64,000 nt of DNA from Chelydra serpentina (taxonomy: Eukaryota > Chordata > Testudines > Chelydridae). Made by a program: the position numbers and the translations under genes. Within the stretch, counting starts at the first letter, position 1. Each line of letters opens with the position of its first letter. Below the pieces are notes generated by a model. It saw only the letters and a program-made list of their open reading frames with translations, did not search any database and was not told the DNA's origin. This document shows positions 44,890 through 56,466 of this stretch, one piece after another. The stretch is from assembly GCA_037349315.1 (NCBI GenBank), contig JBAIAC010000030.1, positions 14,467,501 through 14,531,500 on the forward strand, read 5' to 3'.

Positions 44890-45514
44890 TGACTAGTATG
44901 CAAACTGAGAATGTTACTTCAGTCTGAAAGCAGCAACCGGGTTGTTTGCTCTTTGATACACAAATTAATGACCTTGAAAAGAGTTAAGAAATCTCATTAT
45001 TCAATGAGTAAAACCTACATTGAAATATGTAATGTTCAAGGTTCTTCACTTTATTTGCACCACAAAGGGAGATTTTGCTTAGAAAGCTACTGAGCCCTGA
45101 CATCTGAAGGGGCATCAAAATTAATATTATACAGTTAGGGCAATCAAAATGATGTTTCTTAACTGTGTCAGCCCATTGAGCCATTGGCTTGGGACAACTT
45201 TGACTTTGGCTCATTAATGCAGAGGATACTCAGATTTTTTTTTTATGTTGGAGAATACGTCTTTAATTTCCAGTGAAGGACAAATGAATATCTACAAATG
45301 TCCAGTCTGTTTTGAGAAATGCAGCAATCCATGAAACTCCAGGAGAGCGAAAACATGGCCATTCAGAAGACTAGGTTTTGGAAAACGTAAAATGGAATTC
45401 TCTCCCACAGATGTTTCTCTACAACCAGTTTAATTAACAATCTTAGTAATGCACTAAGAAAATAGGTTGAGATTTTCAAAGCTGACTAGTGCGTTTAACC
45501 ACACAGCTCACTGA
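44890..45514. other. No recognised feature
   Basis: Short chance frames only. A T run lies near 45236..45244. Confidence 0.5.
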
Positions 45515-45737
45515 GTTTAAGAGGAGATATGTCCCCTCTCAGTCTTCTCTTCTCCAGAATAAACAAACTAAATGGGGAGGGGAGATATGTGGTTAAAACA
45601 TCACCTTGGGGGGGGGGGGACATAAAAAGGTTGTTACAAAGAGGAGGAAGGTAAATTGTTCTCATTAACCTTTGAAGATAGGACAAGAAGCAATGGGCTT
45701 AAATTGCAGCAAGGGCGGTTTAGGTTGTACATTACAC
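45515..45737 (+). mobile_element. Rearranged CR1 fragment with an inverted 5' part
   Basis: 45515..45572 matches CR1 ORF2 on the minus strand (CTCAGTCTTCTCTTCTCCAG). From about 45620 the plus strand matches the following part of the same CR1 (AAAAAGGTTGTTACAAAGAG, then CAAGAAGCAATGGGC and GGGCGGTTTAGGTTG). The order fits a LINE whose 5' part was inverted at insertion. A G run at 45608..45619 sits at the join. Confidence 0.65.
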
Positions 45738-45872
45738 AGGTGCGACCTTTCAAAATGCTGAGGGGTGCTCGACCCCCAGCTCTGCCCCAGGCCCTGCCCC
45801 CACTCCACCCCCTTCCCCCAAGACCCCACCCTGCCCTGCCTCTTCCTCCCCAGTTCCGCCCCTCCCCATGCT
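45738..45872 (+). mobile_element. GC-rich hAT-family fragment
   Basis: GGTGCTCGACCCCCAGCTCT and CACCCCCTTCCCCCAAGACC are alike to the reverse complement of the hAT element at 11678 and to 60629. One end only; adjoins the CR1 fragment directly. Confidence 0.55.
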
Positions 45873-46301
45873 GATGTGTTGGAATGTAAATATTAGTACG
45901 TCACTTTCCAGATCAGAGTTTCAGTACAAAAAAAAATTAAATTAAGTAGCAACTATTTTATTCATATTTTGGCAAAAGTGAATCCAGTAAATGATCCTCA
46001 TCTAAACCATTCAGTTCTTCATCCCTAGCTTCATTTCTACCCCACCCTACCTTCCGTTGTATTAATTTAGATGGAATATATGGCTAAAAGTGATACCATG
46101 ACTCAGTCACTGCCCAACATTAAACATTTTTAAACAAGACTTGGGGTTTGGTATTTAGAAACCTCAGTCTGCTTAGTACCATGGTGCAAACACCATTAAA
46201 AATCCTTTAAATCTTTTTAGTAAAGATATAGAAGAGAAGGAAAAACAGTTAAAGCATTTGAAATGTAAAGTATTAAGTAAGGCTGGCTTTCATTTTAACA
46301 G
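45873..46301. other. No recognised feature
   Basis: AT-rich, no frame or repeat assigned. Confidence 0.5.
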
Positions 46302-47348
46302 TGTCACGATGCCTGGTATGTGGCTCACAACTGAGAGGCCAATCTCAGGTCAGACTGTCAGAAAACAGGGCAGACACCCCAAACTGGTGGAATATTCTAT
46401 AATTAGATTTCACCAAGTAACATACGTGTGCTCCTGGATTACTATATCAGTCTCAGTAGGGAACACAAGCAGTCCCCTGAGGCACACCAACCAAACTTGC
46501 CACCCAGGCAAACTGGACTTAATGATGAAAGGTTATTAACATCAATATTCACCACACATTTGGTTGTCCCAGCTCCAAAGGGCTAGTCACTTACCCCCAG
46601 TCAAGGTACATTTCAGATCTCACGAAAAACAACGCTGAAGTCAGTTTCCCTAGTAAACTAAAGATTTATTAGCTAAGAAAGGAAGTGAGAGTTATTGAGA
46701 GGTTAAAGCAGATAAAATACATTACAGGTGAATCAGAGTTTGTAGTCCAAGTGAAGCAGAAATGTAATGTCCATAAATCCCTCAGGATTTCCCAAAATGG
46801 CTTTGAAGACCTCTGTCCAATCACTTACTGTTCCACCTGTTAGTTCAAACAGTTCAGAGATGCAGGGTCGTTCCCAGGGGGCATTTTTATAGCTAAAAAT
46901 AGTCTGATGAATGTTTCTAGCGCTTCATGGGTCTCACAATAAAACAAGTTTGTTAACTACAAAGAAATACTTTTTAAAATTTAATCCCAGTTTTTAAATT
47001 GAACTGCCTGTGAAACTCCATTTGAGGTAACAATGTGTGCGCATATAATTTCTATTAAATAAATATGGACTTTATATGAATTTTAGGAGAGGGCTGGACA
47101 ATACAAGACATACATTTTTGGGGGGAAATCTAAGACTGGGAGTGTGGCTGGGTCACCCTCCATGCAGTATCACCAAGGCAGGTAACAGCCAAGGTGTGAC
47201 ATAGCTGGGAGTGACGTGCACTCTGGAGACTGTTTGTGAGCAATCCAGACAGCGGCTACAGAAGCAAGGCAGTGTAAGGGCACCCCAGGTTAGAGGACAT
47301 GGATGACACAGCTACTCATTAGTCTGGATTGTACCCTGGGCATGTCAC
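46302..47348. mobile_element. LTR-like dispersed repeat, candidate
   Basis: Block beginning TGTCACGATGCC and ending ...GGGCATGTCACA, with TG...CA ends, an A-rich segment (AAGATTTATTAGCTAAGAAA) and no recognised protein. The text matches my memory of a turtle LTR family, unverified. No target duplication was found, and the class could be different. Confidence 0.3.
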
Positions 47349-48571
47349 AGGCAGTGATGTCCCCTCTGCCTCTCTCTCTGTCTGGCCCGGTTTGGTCAAG
47401 ATATCTTCAAGATTGGGATGAAGAAAATCTGGGGTCTCAAGAGACAATAGGTGTGGTAACCATGATGGTGAAACTTGCTCCAGCAAACATTTTTTCTCCC
47501 AAAGTGTCTTTAAGAACCCAAAAGGGAGTGATCGGTTGAACAGCCCATCCCCTCATTATTTTGTCTGCTAATTAGGCCTAATATCCAACATACCAATTTT
47601 GATTGATTTCTGGTTCCACACTTTTCTTGTGTACTGTATCTTAACACAGTGCTTCAGTCATATCATTTAAGCCTTTTTATTTGTACTAATTCAGTCTGTC
47701 TCCCTTTTGCACATTCTCCATCAAAATTGATATTGGTTATTGTGACACTTCATAAACTTTCACACACTTTTTACAGTTGAGCCCACAATTAGGGTAATTT
47801 TGTAGGCCTAATTGTCGTAACACTTCTTCCTTAATTTGGCTATTCAAGAAATTCAGTGCTTCATCCTAATCATGAGATACTTTTTTTTCTAGCATCCTTA
47901 ACAAGATATAGTTTGTCCAGGGAAAAGAATGAAACAAAGATTCATAATGAATAAAATTTTTCTTGAAGCACTAGAATTCTTTTACTCTTAGCCTGCGGGT
48001 TGGGGAGGAATGAAGTGTGTCTAGATATACCTAAAAATATGGATTTGGTTATCATTATAATAAAACTTTTAAAAATTATTAATGTCCCTCGCTCATGATC
48101 AAAAGATTCAATGCCAGTTGATTGGTGCATGCAGGTGCATAGAAGACCCATTGGTGGCAATTTTATGTTCTTGTTGTCATCCCTATCTGGTATGTTAATG
48201 CAGAGAGGATAAATGAATCATTTTCTTTTTACTGCAAATAAAAATGTAAATTAACTCACATAAATTCAGGATAATTGTGACTATCTGCTAATAATAAAAA
48301 AAGGGCCAAAAGCTAATCTTTCTTGGTCATTAATTAAACCATTGTAGTATGCTTAAGTACTTTTGGGAAACTGGTAAAATAGTAAAGAGCAAGATCAGAA
48401 AGAAAATATGTCAAAATAGTTGTAAGCATACAGCATGGAAAGCATGCAGAAGATCACCAGAATTACTCAGTGCATTTGCAAGGGTATAAAGGCAATTGGC
48501 CAGTGAAGAACTCACATCAAGGTTGATTAGGTACTTGGCACTGTTAAAAGACCCATTCTTTTCATTCAGCA
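47349..48571. other. No recognised feature
   Basis: AT-rich with short chance frames; no repeat assigned. Confidence 0.5.
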
Positions 48572-48760
48572 AATAGCTGTGGCCACACACAGGATAGTCT
48601 TGTGGTTAAGATATAGGCATGGAATGCCATGGACCTGGGTTCCTGTCCCAGCTCTGAGGGAAGTTTTGTGGACCGTGGGCAAGTCACTTTATCTCTTTGA
48701 CCTTCCATTTTCCATCTGTAAAACAGAGGTAGATGCTTCCCTATCAAACAGTGGCTTTAT
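48572..48760 (+). mobile_element. MIR/CORE-like SINE
   Basis: Plus-strand head GGATAGTCTTGTGGTTAAGA, then CCTGGGTTCCTGTCCCAGCT (degraded B box), GTGGGCAAGTCACTTTATCT and ATTTTCCATCTGTAAAACAG. This is the classical MIR order and the clearest MIR-like copy in the window. Confidence 0.82.
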
Positions 48761-48809
48761 GAGGATAAATTCATCATTGCTTACATGGCATTCAGTTACT
48801 ATGGTGGTA

Positions 48810-49140
48810 CAAGTAGATCATCAGAATTTTTTTTTAATGGCCTATTTTAAAAAATGTGGCTTTTCAAAATTGTCAACATCAATATTTTTTGTTTTTCATG
48901 CAATTTTCTGTGATAATTCACACAAAATCTTTTTTAAACATTTTCATTTACAATAAAATGTGTTTTCTTACTAGGTTTTGGTAAACAAAAATTTAAAAGC
49001 TATTTCAATTAAAATGTTGGTTTAATAAAATCACAAACAATGGAAAATGGGTCCATCTCAACTTTGCAAAATACAAGCAACTTTGGAAATTTTGAAATTT
49101 TTCTTAAAATCATTTTCTGGTTTATTTTGACCAACTATAG
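48810..49140. mobile_element. AT-rich MITE-like segment, weak
   Basis: Rich in AAAATTT/TTTTCA blocks and ending TTTTGACCAACTATAG, similar to the right end of the GAGCTGGTC family. No matching left end was found. Confidence 0.25.
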
Positions 49141-49784
49141 AAAATATTATAAAGTCATGATCAATGATACTTTAAGCTTTGAGTGATTTCATGCAATTAT
49201 TGTTTGCTATAGACCAGATTCTGCCCTCAGTTACATCTCTGCAAGCCAATTGATTCTATCCAATAGAATTTGGTCCAAATTATTTCAATTTCCAAATGAT
49301 CGATACCATAGAAAGCTGACAGCTAATAGCATGATGATAAATCATAACCTGAGGGCTGTTTTTGTTACATGCTTTTATTTGAAAAAACAAACCCCAAATC
49401 ACTCCATTCTGGTTCATTTATCAACAAACTCCTTTGAACAGATGTCAGAATCAGATTTAAGGAGCAGCATGTCTACAATGTCAAACATGCGAGAAGCATC
49501 AATTAAATCCCTTTTAATCTATTTGCTAATGCTGCTATTTCTATTGATATCTTTGTTTCTTGCTTTCAGAGGACCTGTGCTTCTAAAAGCAGTAGTCAGA
49601 TTTCATCAATAACATTCCCAATTCCTGTAGCTTTAAAAGTATTAGCTGTTTTTAGTCACTGGCAGAAATAAAGGGTAGCTCTTCAAAATTCATCAAATTT
49701 ATGGCAGTTGCTGCCTTGATAACCTAAAATCACTCCTTTAGTTCACTAGCTGTCCAGGGGAATGGAAAACAAATATTTTTGAAA
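49141..49784. other. No recognised feature; possible P1 remnant
   Basis: A P1-like left arm (ACCAGATTCTGCCCTCAGTT) is at about 49213 with a partial partner near 49265. A 120-codon frame at 49250..49612 has a hydrophobic C-terminal part but no recognised domain and is not called. Confidence 0.45.
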
Positions 49785-50118
49785 AGTAGGTTAAAAGGTG
49801 ACTTGATCATGATCAATAAGTACCTCCTAGGCAGGGAGACAATATCTGATTTCACAGGCTTATTTAATCTAGCAGACAAAGGCTAGATGTCTGGAAGTTG
49901 AAGCCAGGAAAGTTCAAGTTGGAAATAAATTGCACATTTTAAACAGTGAGGGTGATTAGCTGTTGGAATGGATTACCAAGGGATGTAGCAAATTCTCCAT
50001 TGCGTGGAAGTCTTTTAATCAGGCTTGGATGTCACCAGGTGAAATTCCACAGCCTCTGATGCAGGAGGGCAGACTACATGAGTATAATGATCCCTCTTGC
50101 CTTAGATCTATGAAATGA
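49785..50118 (+). mobile_element. LINE (CR1-like) 3' end
   Basis: Contains GGAATGGATTACCAAGGGAT, TTTTAATCAGGCTTGGATGT and ends TCCCTCTTGCCTTAGATCTATGA, the order of ORF2 end to 3' tail in a CR1-type LINE. More diverged than the copy at 30761. Confidence 0.7.
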
Positions 50119-50711
50119 GCTCCATCTCTGAACATGTTTTATGGTCAAATGTGCTATTCTTTTGGGAAGTGGGGGAAAAAGGCTCCAATTACAAATACTT
50201 TGAGTCGCAGCTGGATTCTCCCGTCAGGAAGAAAGGCTGAGCTGAGAGGGCAGGCTGTGGAGTGTGAGGGTCTGTAAGAATATCTAGTTCCAGCTCCACA
50301 GATCTTGTTCCCATATTCTGTCCACTGGCGGCTTCTTCCCGTCTGGTCTGGGAGCAGTGCTCACTTAGAAGCCAGGCTACAAATCAGAGCTGCACCAACC
50401 CCCTTCTTTCTGGGGCATGGAAGTCAGGGAGGGGAAGTACTAACTGCTGTGAGGAGGAGAATTAATTTCCTTTCTGTGGCTAATGGAGCATGCCACAAAG
50501 GGTGGCTGGTTCCTGCCTCTGCTCCCTGACCCAATATAGCTCCCTACAGGTAAACCCCTTAATGCTCCAACTATGGTGGTGGTTGTGCAGAGGGATTCTT
50601 TGGGCTTGGTGGCAGGAGGAGGGATAGTGTGGAGAGTCCATGCTTCTTGTTCCAGGACTTTCAGCCCCTTGGCCCCATTTTCCCCCCGTTCCTTCCCTAT
50701 TTTTGTACTTT
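50119..50711. other. No recognised feature
   Basis: No repeat family or exon assigned. One 74-codon chance frame. Confidence 0.5.
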
Positions 50712-50800
50712 GCCTGTTCAGACTGTAAGCTCTTCAGGGCACATACCTTCCATTCCCACCTATAAAGCTCCTAGCACACTCAGGTAATCATAATAAGTGA
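50712..50800 (+). mobile_element. MIR/CORE-like SINE 3' tail
   Basis: CAGACTGTAAGCTCTTCAGG and AAAGCTCCTAGCACACTCAG followed by an ATAATAA run. This is the tail seen in plus orientation at 13750. Confidence 0.55.
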
Positions 50801-51174
50801 CAGAGGAGGAGAAAGGCCTGGGTGTATTGGTTGATCACAGGATGACTATGAGCTGCCAATATTGATGTAGCCATGAAAAAAGACTAATGCAGTCCTAGGA
50901 TGCACTGGGTGAGGTATTTCCAGTAGAGATAGGGAAGTGTTATTGCAATCATACAAGGCGGAGGTGAGAACTCGTGGAATACTGTGTACAATTCCGGTTT
51001 CCCATATTTTAAGAAAGATGAATTCAAACTGGAACAGGTGTAGAGAAGAGCTACTAGGGTGATCAGAGGAATGGAAAATCTACCTTATGAGAGGTATCGA
51101 GGAGCTTGGCTTGTTTAGCCTAACCAAATGAAGGCTCAGGGGAGATATGATTGCTCTCTATAAATACATTAGAG

Positions 51175-51908
51175 CAGTGGTTCCCAAACTGGGGTTCGTG
51201 AACCCCTAGGGTTCATGAAATATTACAGGGGATTCTTGGGAAAAAATTCCCTAATGGCAGACAGAGCTGTCCCTAGGGACCCCAGGCAGCATGGTGCCAG
51301 CAGCCCAGAGCCCCTGGACTTCCAAGAGCTAAGCAGATCAAAGCAAGCATATCTATCACACTGAGGAGACTTAAACTTCAAGACTCCTTATAAGAAATGG
51401 AAAGGGAGGTGGATATTTTTTGCTGATTTTAGTTAAATAGGCAGCTAGTATTGTTTTTAAAATTATTATGAAGAACAAGTTTAAGCTTTGCTGTGACATG
51501 TGTTGTTTGCCTGGACTACTCAAGACCTGAATGCTTGTGTAGGAGGAACCCTTTGAGTTGGCTTCTTAAATACCTTCATGCTGTTTCACATTTGATACTC
51601 CTTGATGAAACATAGGAGCCTTGTCTTATAACAGGCTTATTCAAAGTGATAAAAGCTACAAAAGTGAGATCTTGGAAGAGTGTTGCCATTTTCATAATGT
51701 AATACAAATACTGTAATGATAAATAATTAATAGTGTGTAATAAGCATGTCATAAAAGCAAATTTTATATTTCCAAGATCACTGCTTTTCTAATTTATACT
51801 CCGGTAAAGGAGAAAATCCCTGGAAATATTCATTTTCAGGAGGGGATTCGCGAGACTTGACATTTTAGTGAAAGGGGTTCACAGGTTGTTAAAGTTTGGG
51901 AACCACCG
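51175..51908. mobile_element. hAT element, non-autonomous, 8-bp target duplication
   Basis: Flanked by CATTAGAG on both sides (51167..51174, 51909..51916). Left end CAGTGGTTCCCAAACTGGGG and right end TTAAAGTTTGGGAACCACCG form terminal inverted repeats. The CAGTGGTTC start is a known hAT (Charlie-like) form. The AT-rich interior has no transposase frame. Confidence 0.9.
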
Positions 51909-52445
51909 CATTAGAGGGATAAATGCCATGGAGGGAGAGGAGTTATTTTAGGTATGTGCCAATGTTGACGCAAGAACAAATGGATATAGACTGGCCATCA
52001 ACAAGTTTAGGCTTAAAATTAGACAAAGATTTCTAACCATAAGAGGAGTGAAGTTCTGGAATAGCCTCCCAATGGGATCAGTGAGGGCAAAAAAACCCTA
52101 ACTGACTTCAAGACTGCGCTTGATAAGTTTATGGAGGAGATGGTATGCTGAGAGAGCCTACAATGGCATGGGGCCCATCTGTGACTGCTAGTAGCAAAAA
52201 TCCCCGATAGCCAGAGATTGGGCACCAGATGAGCAGGGCTCAGAGTTACCATATTGAACTCTTTCCCAAGTATCTGGCCGGTTGGTCTTGCCAACATCTC
52301 AGGGTTCAACTGACTGCCTTATTTTGGGTTGGGAAGGAATTTTCCCATGGGTCAGATTGGCAGAGATCCTGGGTTTTTTTTGCCTTTCTCTACAGCATGC
52401 AGCATGGGTCAGTTGCTGGTTTAAACTGTAAATGGTGGTTTAGAG

Positions 52446-52776
52446 CAGTGGTTCCAAAGCTGGTCCGCCGCTTGTTCAGGGAAAGCCCCGGGCAGGCCGG
52501 GCCGGTTTGTGTACCTGCCGCGTCCGCAGGTTCGGGCGATCGCGGCTCCCACTGGCCGCGGTTCGCTGCTCCAGGCCAATGGGGTCTGCGGGAAGCGGCA
52601 TAGGCCAAGGGATGTGCTAGCCGCCCTTCCTGCAGCCCCCATTGGCCTGGAGCAGCGAACCGCGGCCAGTGGGAGCCACGATTGGCCGAACCTGCGGATG
52701 CGGCAGGTACACAAACTGGCCCGGCGTGCCCAGGGCTTTCCCTGAACAAGCGGCGGACTGGCTTTGAGAACCATTG
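52446..52776. mobile_element. hAT MITE with very long inverted arms
   Basis: Flanked by GTTTAGAG on both sides (52438..52445, 52777..52784). Begins CAGTGGTTCCAAAGC and ends GCTTTGAGAACCATTG. Almost the whole 331-base element is an inverted repeat: arms of about 150 bases share stretches such as GGCTCCCACTGGCCGCGGTT, so it would fold into one long hairpin. Arg/Pro/Gly-rich frames on both strands (52229..52774) are artefacts of the GC-rich arms. Confidence 0.9.
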
Positions 52777-52945
52777 GTTTAGAGTAAATGGTGGATTCTC
52801 TGAAACTTGAAGTCTTTAAATCATGATCTGAGGGCTTCAGTAACTCAGCCAGAGGTTATGGGTCTATTACAGGAGGGGGAGGGTTTGTGACTTGCAATGT
52901 GCAGGAGGTCAGACTGTCTCCTTCTGCCATCTATGAATCTATAAT

Positions 52946-53400
52946 TTTCCCATTCCTTTGCTCCCCTCTGCCCTGCTCAGCTGAGGAAAGCAGGTGGCCC
53001 TTTGAGATTAATATGATGGTTTGATGCCTTCCTGTTGTGCATGTTTCTATTAAAAATACACACACTAGGTAATTACCAGCTGCTCTGCAATTCTACCTGA
53101 ATTACAAGAAGGCAGTTAGCGTCTAGGACAGTTGGCAAGTAATGGTGCTTATGAGAAATGTGCAAGCCCTGACAACACTGAGGAAATCTATCAAAGAAAA
53201 CAGTTATCGGTGCGCCTTCTTTTCTGCCTTTTCTTCATGAATTACATTTAAAAATAGTAAGGGGAGCAGGACAGAGGACTGATAGTATCCCTTCATTGGT
53301 GCTCTCTAGTAGACATCCCAACAGTCTGTTATATACATGCTGGAGTTATTGTTCAAACCTACTGTCATCCCAGGTTCTTCTAAATCACTAATAATTCTAA
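52946..53400. other. No recognised feature
   Basis: Unassigned sequence without frames or repeat ends. Confidence 0.5.
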
Positions 53401-53645
53401 TTGATACAGTGCCTTCCATGTGAAGATCTGTCCGTGCTTTGCAAACATTGATTAAGTCTCAACTGTCCTGTGAGGTAGATAAGTGTAATTAGCTATTTTT
53501 ATACATGTTATAATTTACAGAAGGGGAAACTGAGGCACTGAGCTATTAAATGATTCAAATAAGGTCACAGAGCAAGTCTGTGACTGAGCCAGAAAGGGAA
53601 ACCTGACTCCCGACTTTACCCAGCAGACAACACGGCCTCTTAATG
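53401..53645 (-). mobile_element. MIR/CORE-like SINE
   Basis: Plus strand shows CCGTGCTTTGCAAACATTGA, GTCCTGTGAGGTAGATAAGT, GAAGGGGAAACTGAGGCACT and a degraded tRNA-like part near ACCTGACTCCCGACTTTACC. Head-to-tail order is on the minus strand. Confidence 0.75.
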
Positions 53646-54959
53646 AGCAATCTGCCATTAGCCCCAAATTTCCTTGATGCCGTGATCAGTGAAAGCTTAC
53701 TGCTCAGCTGAGTATAGTTTTCAGCAATATGATGGCAGAGAAAAGAGGCAGAGGCTATCTGTGTGTGGTGCATAGAAACAGGCTGATTTCATAACATACA
53801 CTTGTAGAACTGCTGTAGCACAATTGACTTACACTTGATGGTCCCTTTGCTGCAGCTTGTAAAGAGCGGCTGTCTTCTCTGCAGCTGGAAAAGTTGAACC
53901 TGTGTGGACAAAAGTCTGACAGAAATCACTCCTGATGTTCACATGAGACAAGTAGTCAAATCAGTTTAAATTTTCCCACACTGGCACCGTTACAAAGGTT
54001 TGCTAAGCACATGTTGTTTCATTGCACTGAAGTCTAACTAAAGATCGAAGTGTGCTGGATGTTTTCTCGTAAGAACCTGGGCACTGTAATAGAGACATAG
54101 GGCAGCTGAGCTGCAAAAAAGAATGAACGTTTCCCTGTATGTGCCAGAGTGAGTGAATTAATCTAAGGGAGGGAAAAGGGTTGGAATAGGGGGAGGAGAA
54201 GCATAGCTAATGCTGAAGAAGCCTGCCCTGTGCCTAATAGATTAGAAAGCAGTATCCCCTGAGGTAAATTGATCACTGCTTAATATGATGCTCCTGTTGT
54301 ATACCGTAGAAGATGTGTAGGTTCAAAAGGGCATGAATAAGCAGAGAGAAGGAACATTGATTCCCAAATGCAGCTTTGATGTGTAGGTACTACGTGTACA
54401 CAACAGAGGATTCTGCAGATTCAGGCCTCTTTTTTTGGAGTAATCTTTACATCAATACCAAACACTTATTTATGTTAGACTAAAGAGTAGTCTTCCTCAT
54501 CTAAATTATAGTCTTTTCCAAGAACATTTTAGTAAATATCAGCCTTTCGTGGGACAGAAATTCCTTGTGTCTGAGTTCATGGGGAAGTAGAATTACATAA
54601 CCTGTATAACTAATCATGTGTTGCTTTGCAGGCACCGGTCTGTCTACACTGATATTAAATCAAACCAATAAGAGCAGAATAAGATTTATGTTAAGTACAT
54701 ATATTAATTTTTAAATGTGTTTTTCATGCATTAGGTCATAATAAGGAGGCGAGTGAGCCCTTTCGTTCAAACACAGCCCCTTTTACTAAATGATAAAAGT
54801 ACAATGAAGCTTTATTTTGTACACAGTCATTTTATATACACTGAATCCCAAAACACCTTGTGGAGTTGCAAAGATGGCAATAACAGAGAGAGCAAAATGA
54901 AGAGCCATAGGGAAGATGGGAAGGTTCTTTCAGGAGAGATTTTAAAAAATAGATGGTAA
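53646..54959. other. No recognised feature
   Basis: No recognised repeat or exon; short frames only. Confidence 0.5.
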
Positions 54960-55460
54960 TGTGATGGGTTGGATCACAGAAACCACCTTGGGGTTGCCAA
55001 CTGATGTGCCAAGACTACTTCTGCCCCTGCTTTCCTACCTTGGCAGCTTGGGACTTCAGTGCCCTGTCTGGTTTGAGCCAGACCCACTAGCCTGCTGCAA
55101 ACCCAGAGCCAGATGTGTTCTTATCTTTAACACTCAGATGCTCAACTACCAATGGGGTCCAAACCCCGAATAAATCCGTTTTACCCTGTATAAAGCTTAT
55201 ACAGGGTAAACTCTTAGATTGTTCACCCTCTATAACACTGATAGAGAGATATGCACAGGTGTTTGCCCCCCCCGCCCGGTATTAATACAAACTCTGGGTT
55301 AATAAATAAGTAAAAAGTGATTTTATTAAATACAGAAAGTAGGATCTAAGTGGCTCAAAACAAAGTGAATTATGAAGCAAAATAAAATAGAACACGCAAG
55401 TCTGTCTAATACAGTAATAAAACTGAATACAGATAAAACCTCACCCTCAGACAAAGTCTC
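54960..55460 (-). mobile_element. LTR-like dispersed repeat, candidate
   Basis: Left edge TGTGATGGGTTGGATCACAG, so on the minus strand the block ends ...CATCACA. Minus-strand AATAAAATCAC (plus GTGATTTTATT near 55318) could be a polyadenylation signal. It contains a 13-bp-stem hairpin at 55180..55210. I associate this text with an abundant turtle repeat, unverified. No partner end or target duplication was found. Confidence 0.35.
55180..55210. repeat. 13-bp stem hairpin inside the LTR-like block
   Basis: TTTACCCTGTATA and TATACAGGGTAAA flank a five-base loop AAGCT. The stem is perfect. Confidence 0.85.
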
Positions 55461-56466
55461 TGAGATAACTGGAAATTATCACTGGTGGTGTATTTTATTT
55501 TTAAATAAGGATGGTCATTTTGAACTGGATCTGAACTGAATTCAGGAGTCAGTAGAATATTTTGAGGAAGGGATGATATGGATTTTTGTATGTATAATGA
55601 GACAAGCAGCGTCATTCAGCATGTACTGAAACCTGGAGAGTTGGGGCATTTGGGGTGCTCATGGAAAAGAGCACAGCAATAGTCTCATACTGCAGTGATG
55701 GACACTCAATAAATGCTTGTAATTTTAACAACCATAAGAACAATAAAGGTAAGAGGAAATGAACGTATGGATGAGGGGTCAAAACTGGCATCACCAAGGC
55801 AGTGGTGTACAGAGGCAATGCAGATGTGCCAACAGATGTGTGAGGAAAAGGAAATTATGGTTCAAGGACACCATGGTTACAGACAATGCTGGCAAATGAG
55901 AGACTGGATTCAAGGAGAAGAATAGGATGGAGTTGTGTTTTTAAGATGGTCCTCTTGTCAAAGGGAAGAACTCCTGTCTTTGAGACATTTAGTTGAACCA
56001 AGTTGAGACGAGGCCACAAATGTACTTGGTCAAGGGATAGAGAGTGGGTGCTCAGGGAGGAGTCTTCAAAGGTGTCAGAAGATAGATACTGTAAAGTGAC
56101 AGCTAAAGTAGAGGTGAGATAAGCAAGGTAGTGATGGTAGATGAAAAGCAGGCTAGAAAGTAACCCATCTTGACCTTCCTGGAAGAGTGGTCTTGGCACA
56201 AGAGATACCATGACCCTTGACAGAGAAAGAAAAGCTTAATAGGAGCAGAACCATGACAGGAGAGAATCAAAAATGCCTGTTCAGATATGAAGGCAGGTTG
56301 GGAATGGAATAGTCTAGAGTACTGAAGACTGCTTGGAGGTCTACTGAGGCCAAGAAGAATCAGGAATGGGAGGTGGAGCCTCCATAAAAAGAGGCTAAAT
56401 ATTATAGCTATATTATCAGATATGCATCCAATATACAAGATGCTGGATACATTTAAATAAAAGTTA
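55461..56466. other. No recognised feature
   Basis: Overlapping frames of 68-118 codons on both strands without domains. The low-complexity purine-rich plus strand explains them. No repeat assigned. Confidence 0.45.

Larger units (their letters stand above)
50808..52945 (+). mobile_element. CR1-like LINE, 3' part, split by two hAT insertions
   Basis: Starts with a frame reading KGLGVLVDHRMTMS and continues through LEQV.RRATRVIRGMENL (51030..51090), both CR1 ORF2 C-terminal text. LINE sequence resumes after the first hAT (GGATAAATGCCATGGAGGGA) and again after the second, ending TCTCCTTCTGCCATCTATGAATCTAT. Stops and frameshifts are common. The two insertions at 51175..51908 and 52446..52776 are younger than the LINE. 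Confidence 0.75.

Noticed and set aside
49250..49612. 120-codon frame with hydrophobic C-terminus
   Set aside because: Begins within a P1-like remnant, no family match recognised, chance plausible in 64 kb.
52229..52774. Five overlapping frames of 78-124 codons
   Set aside because: Inverted arms of a hAT MITE read in several frames.
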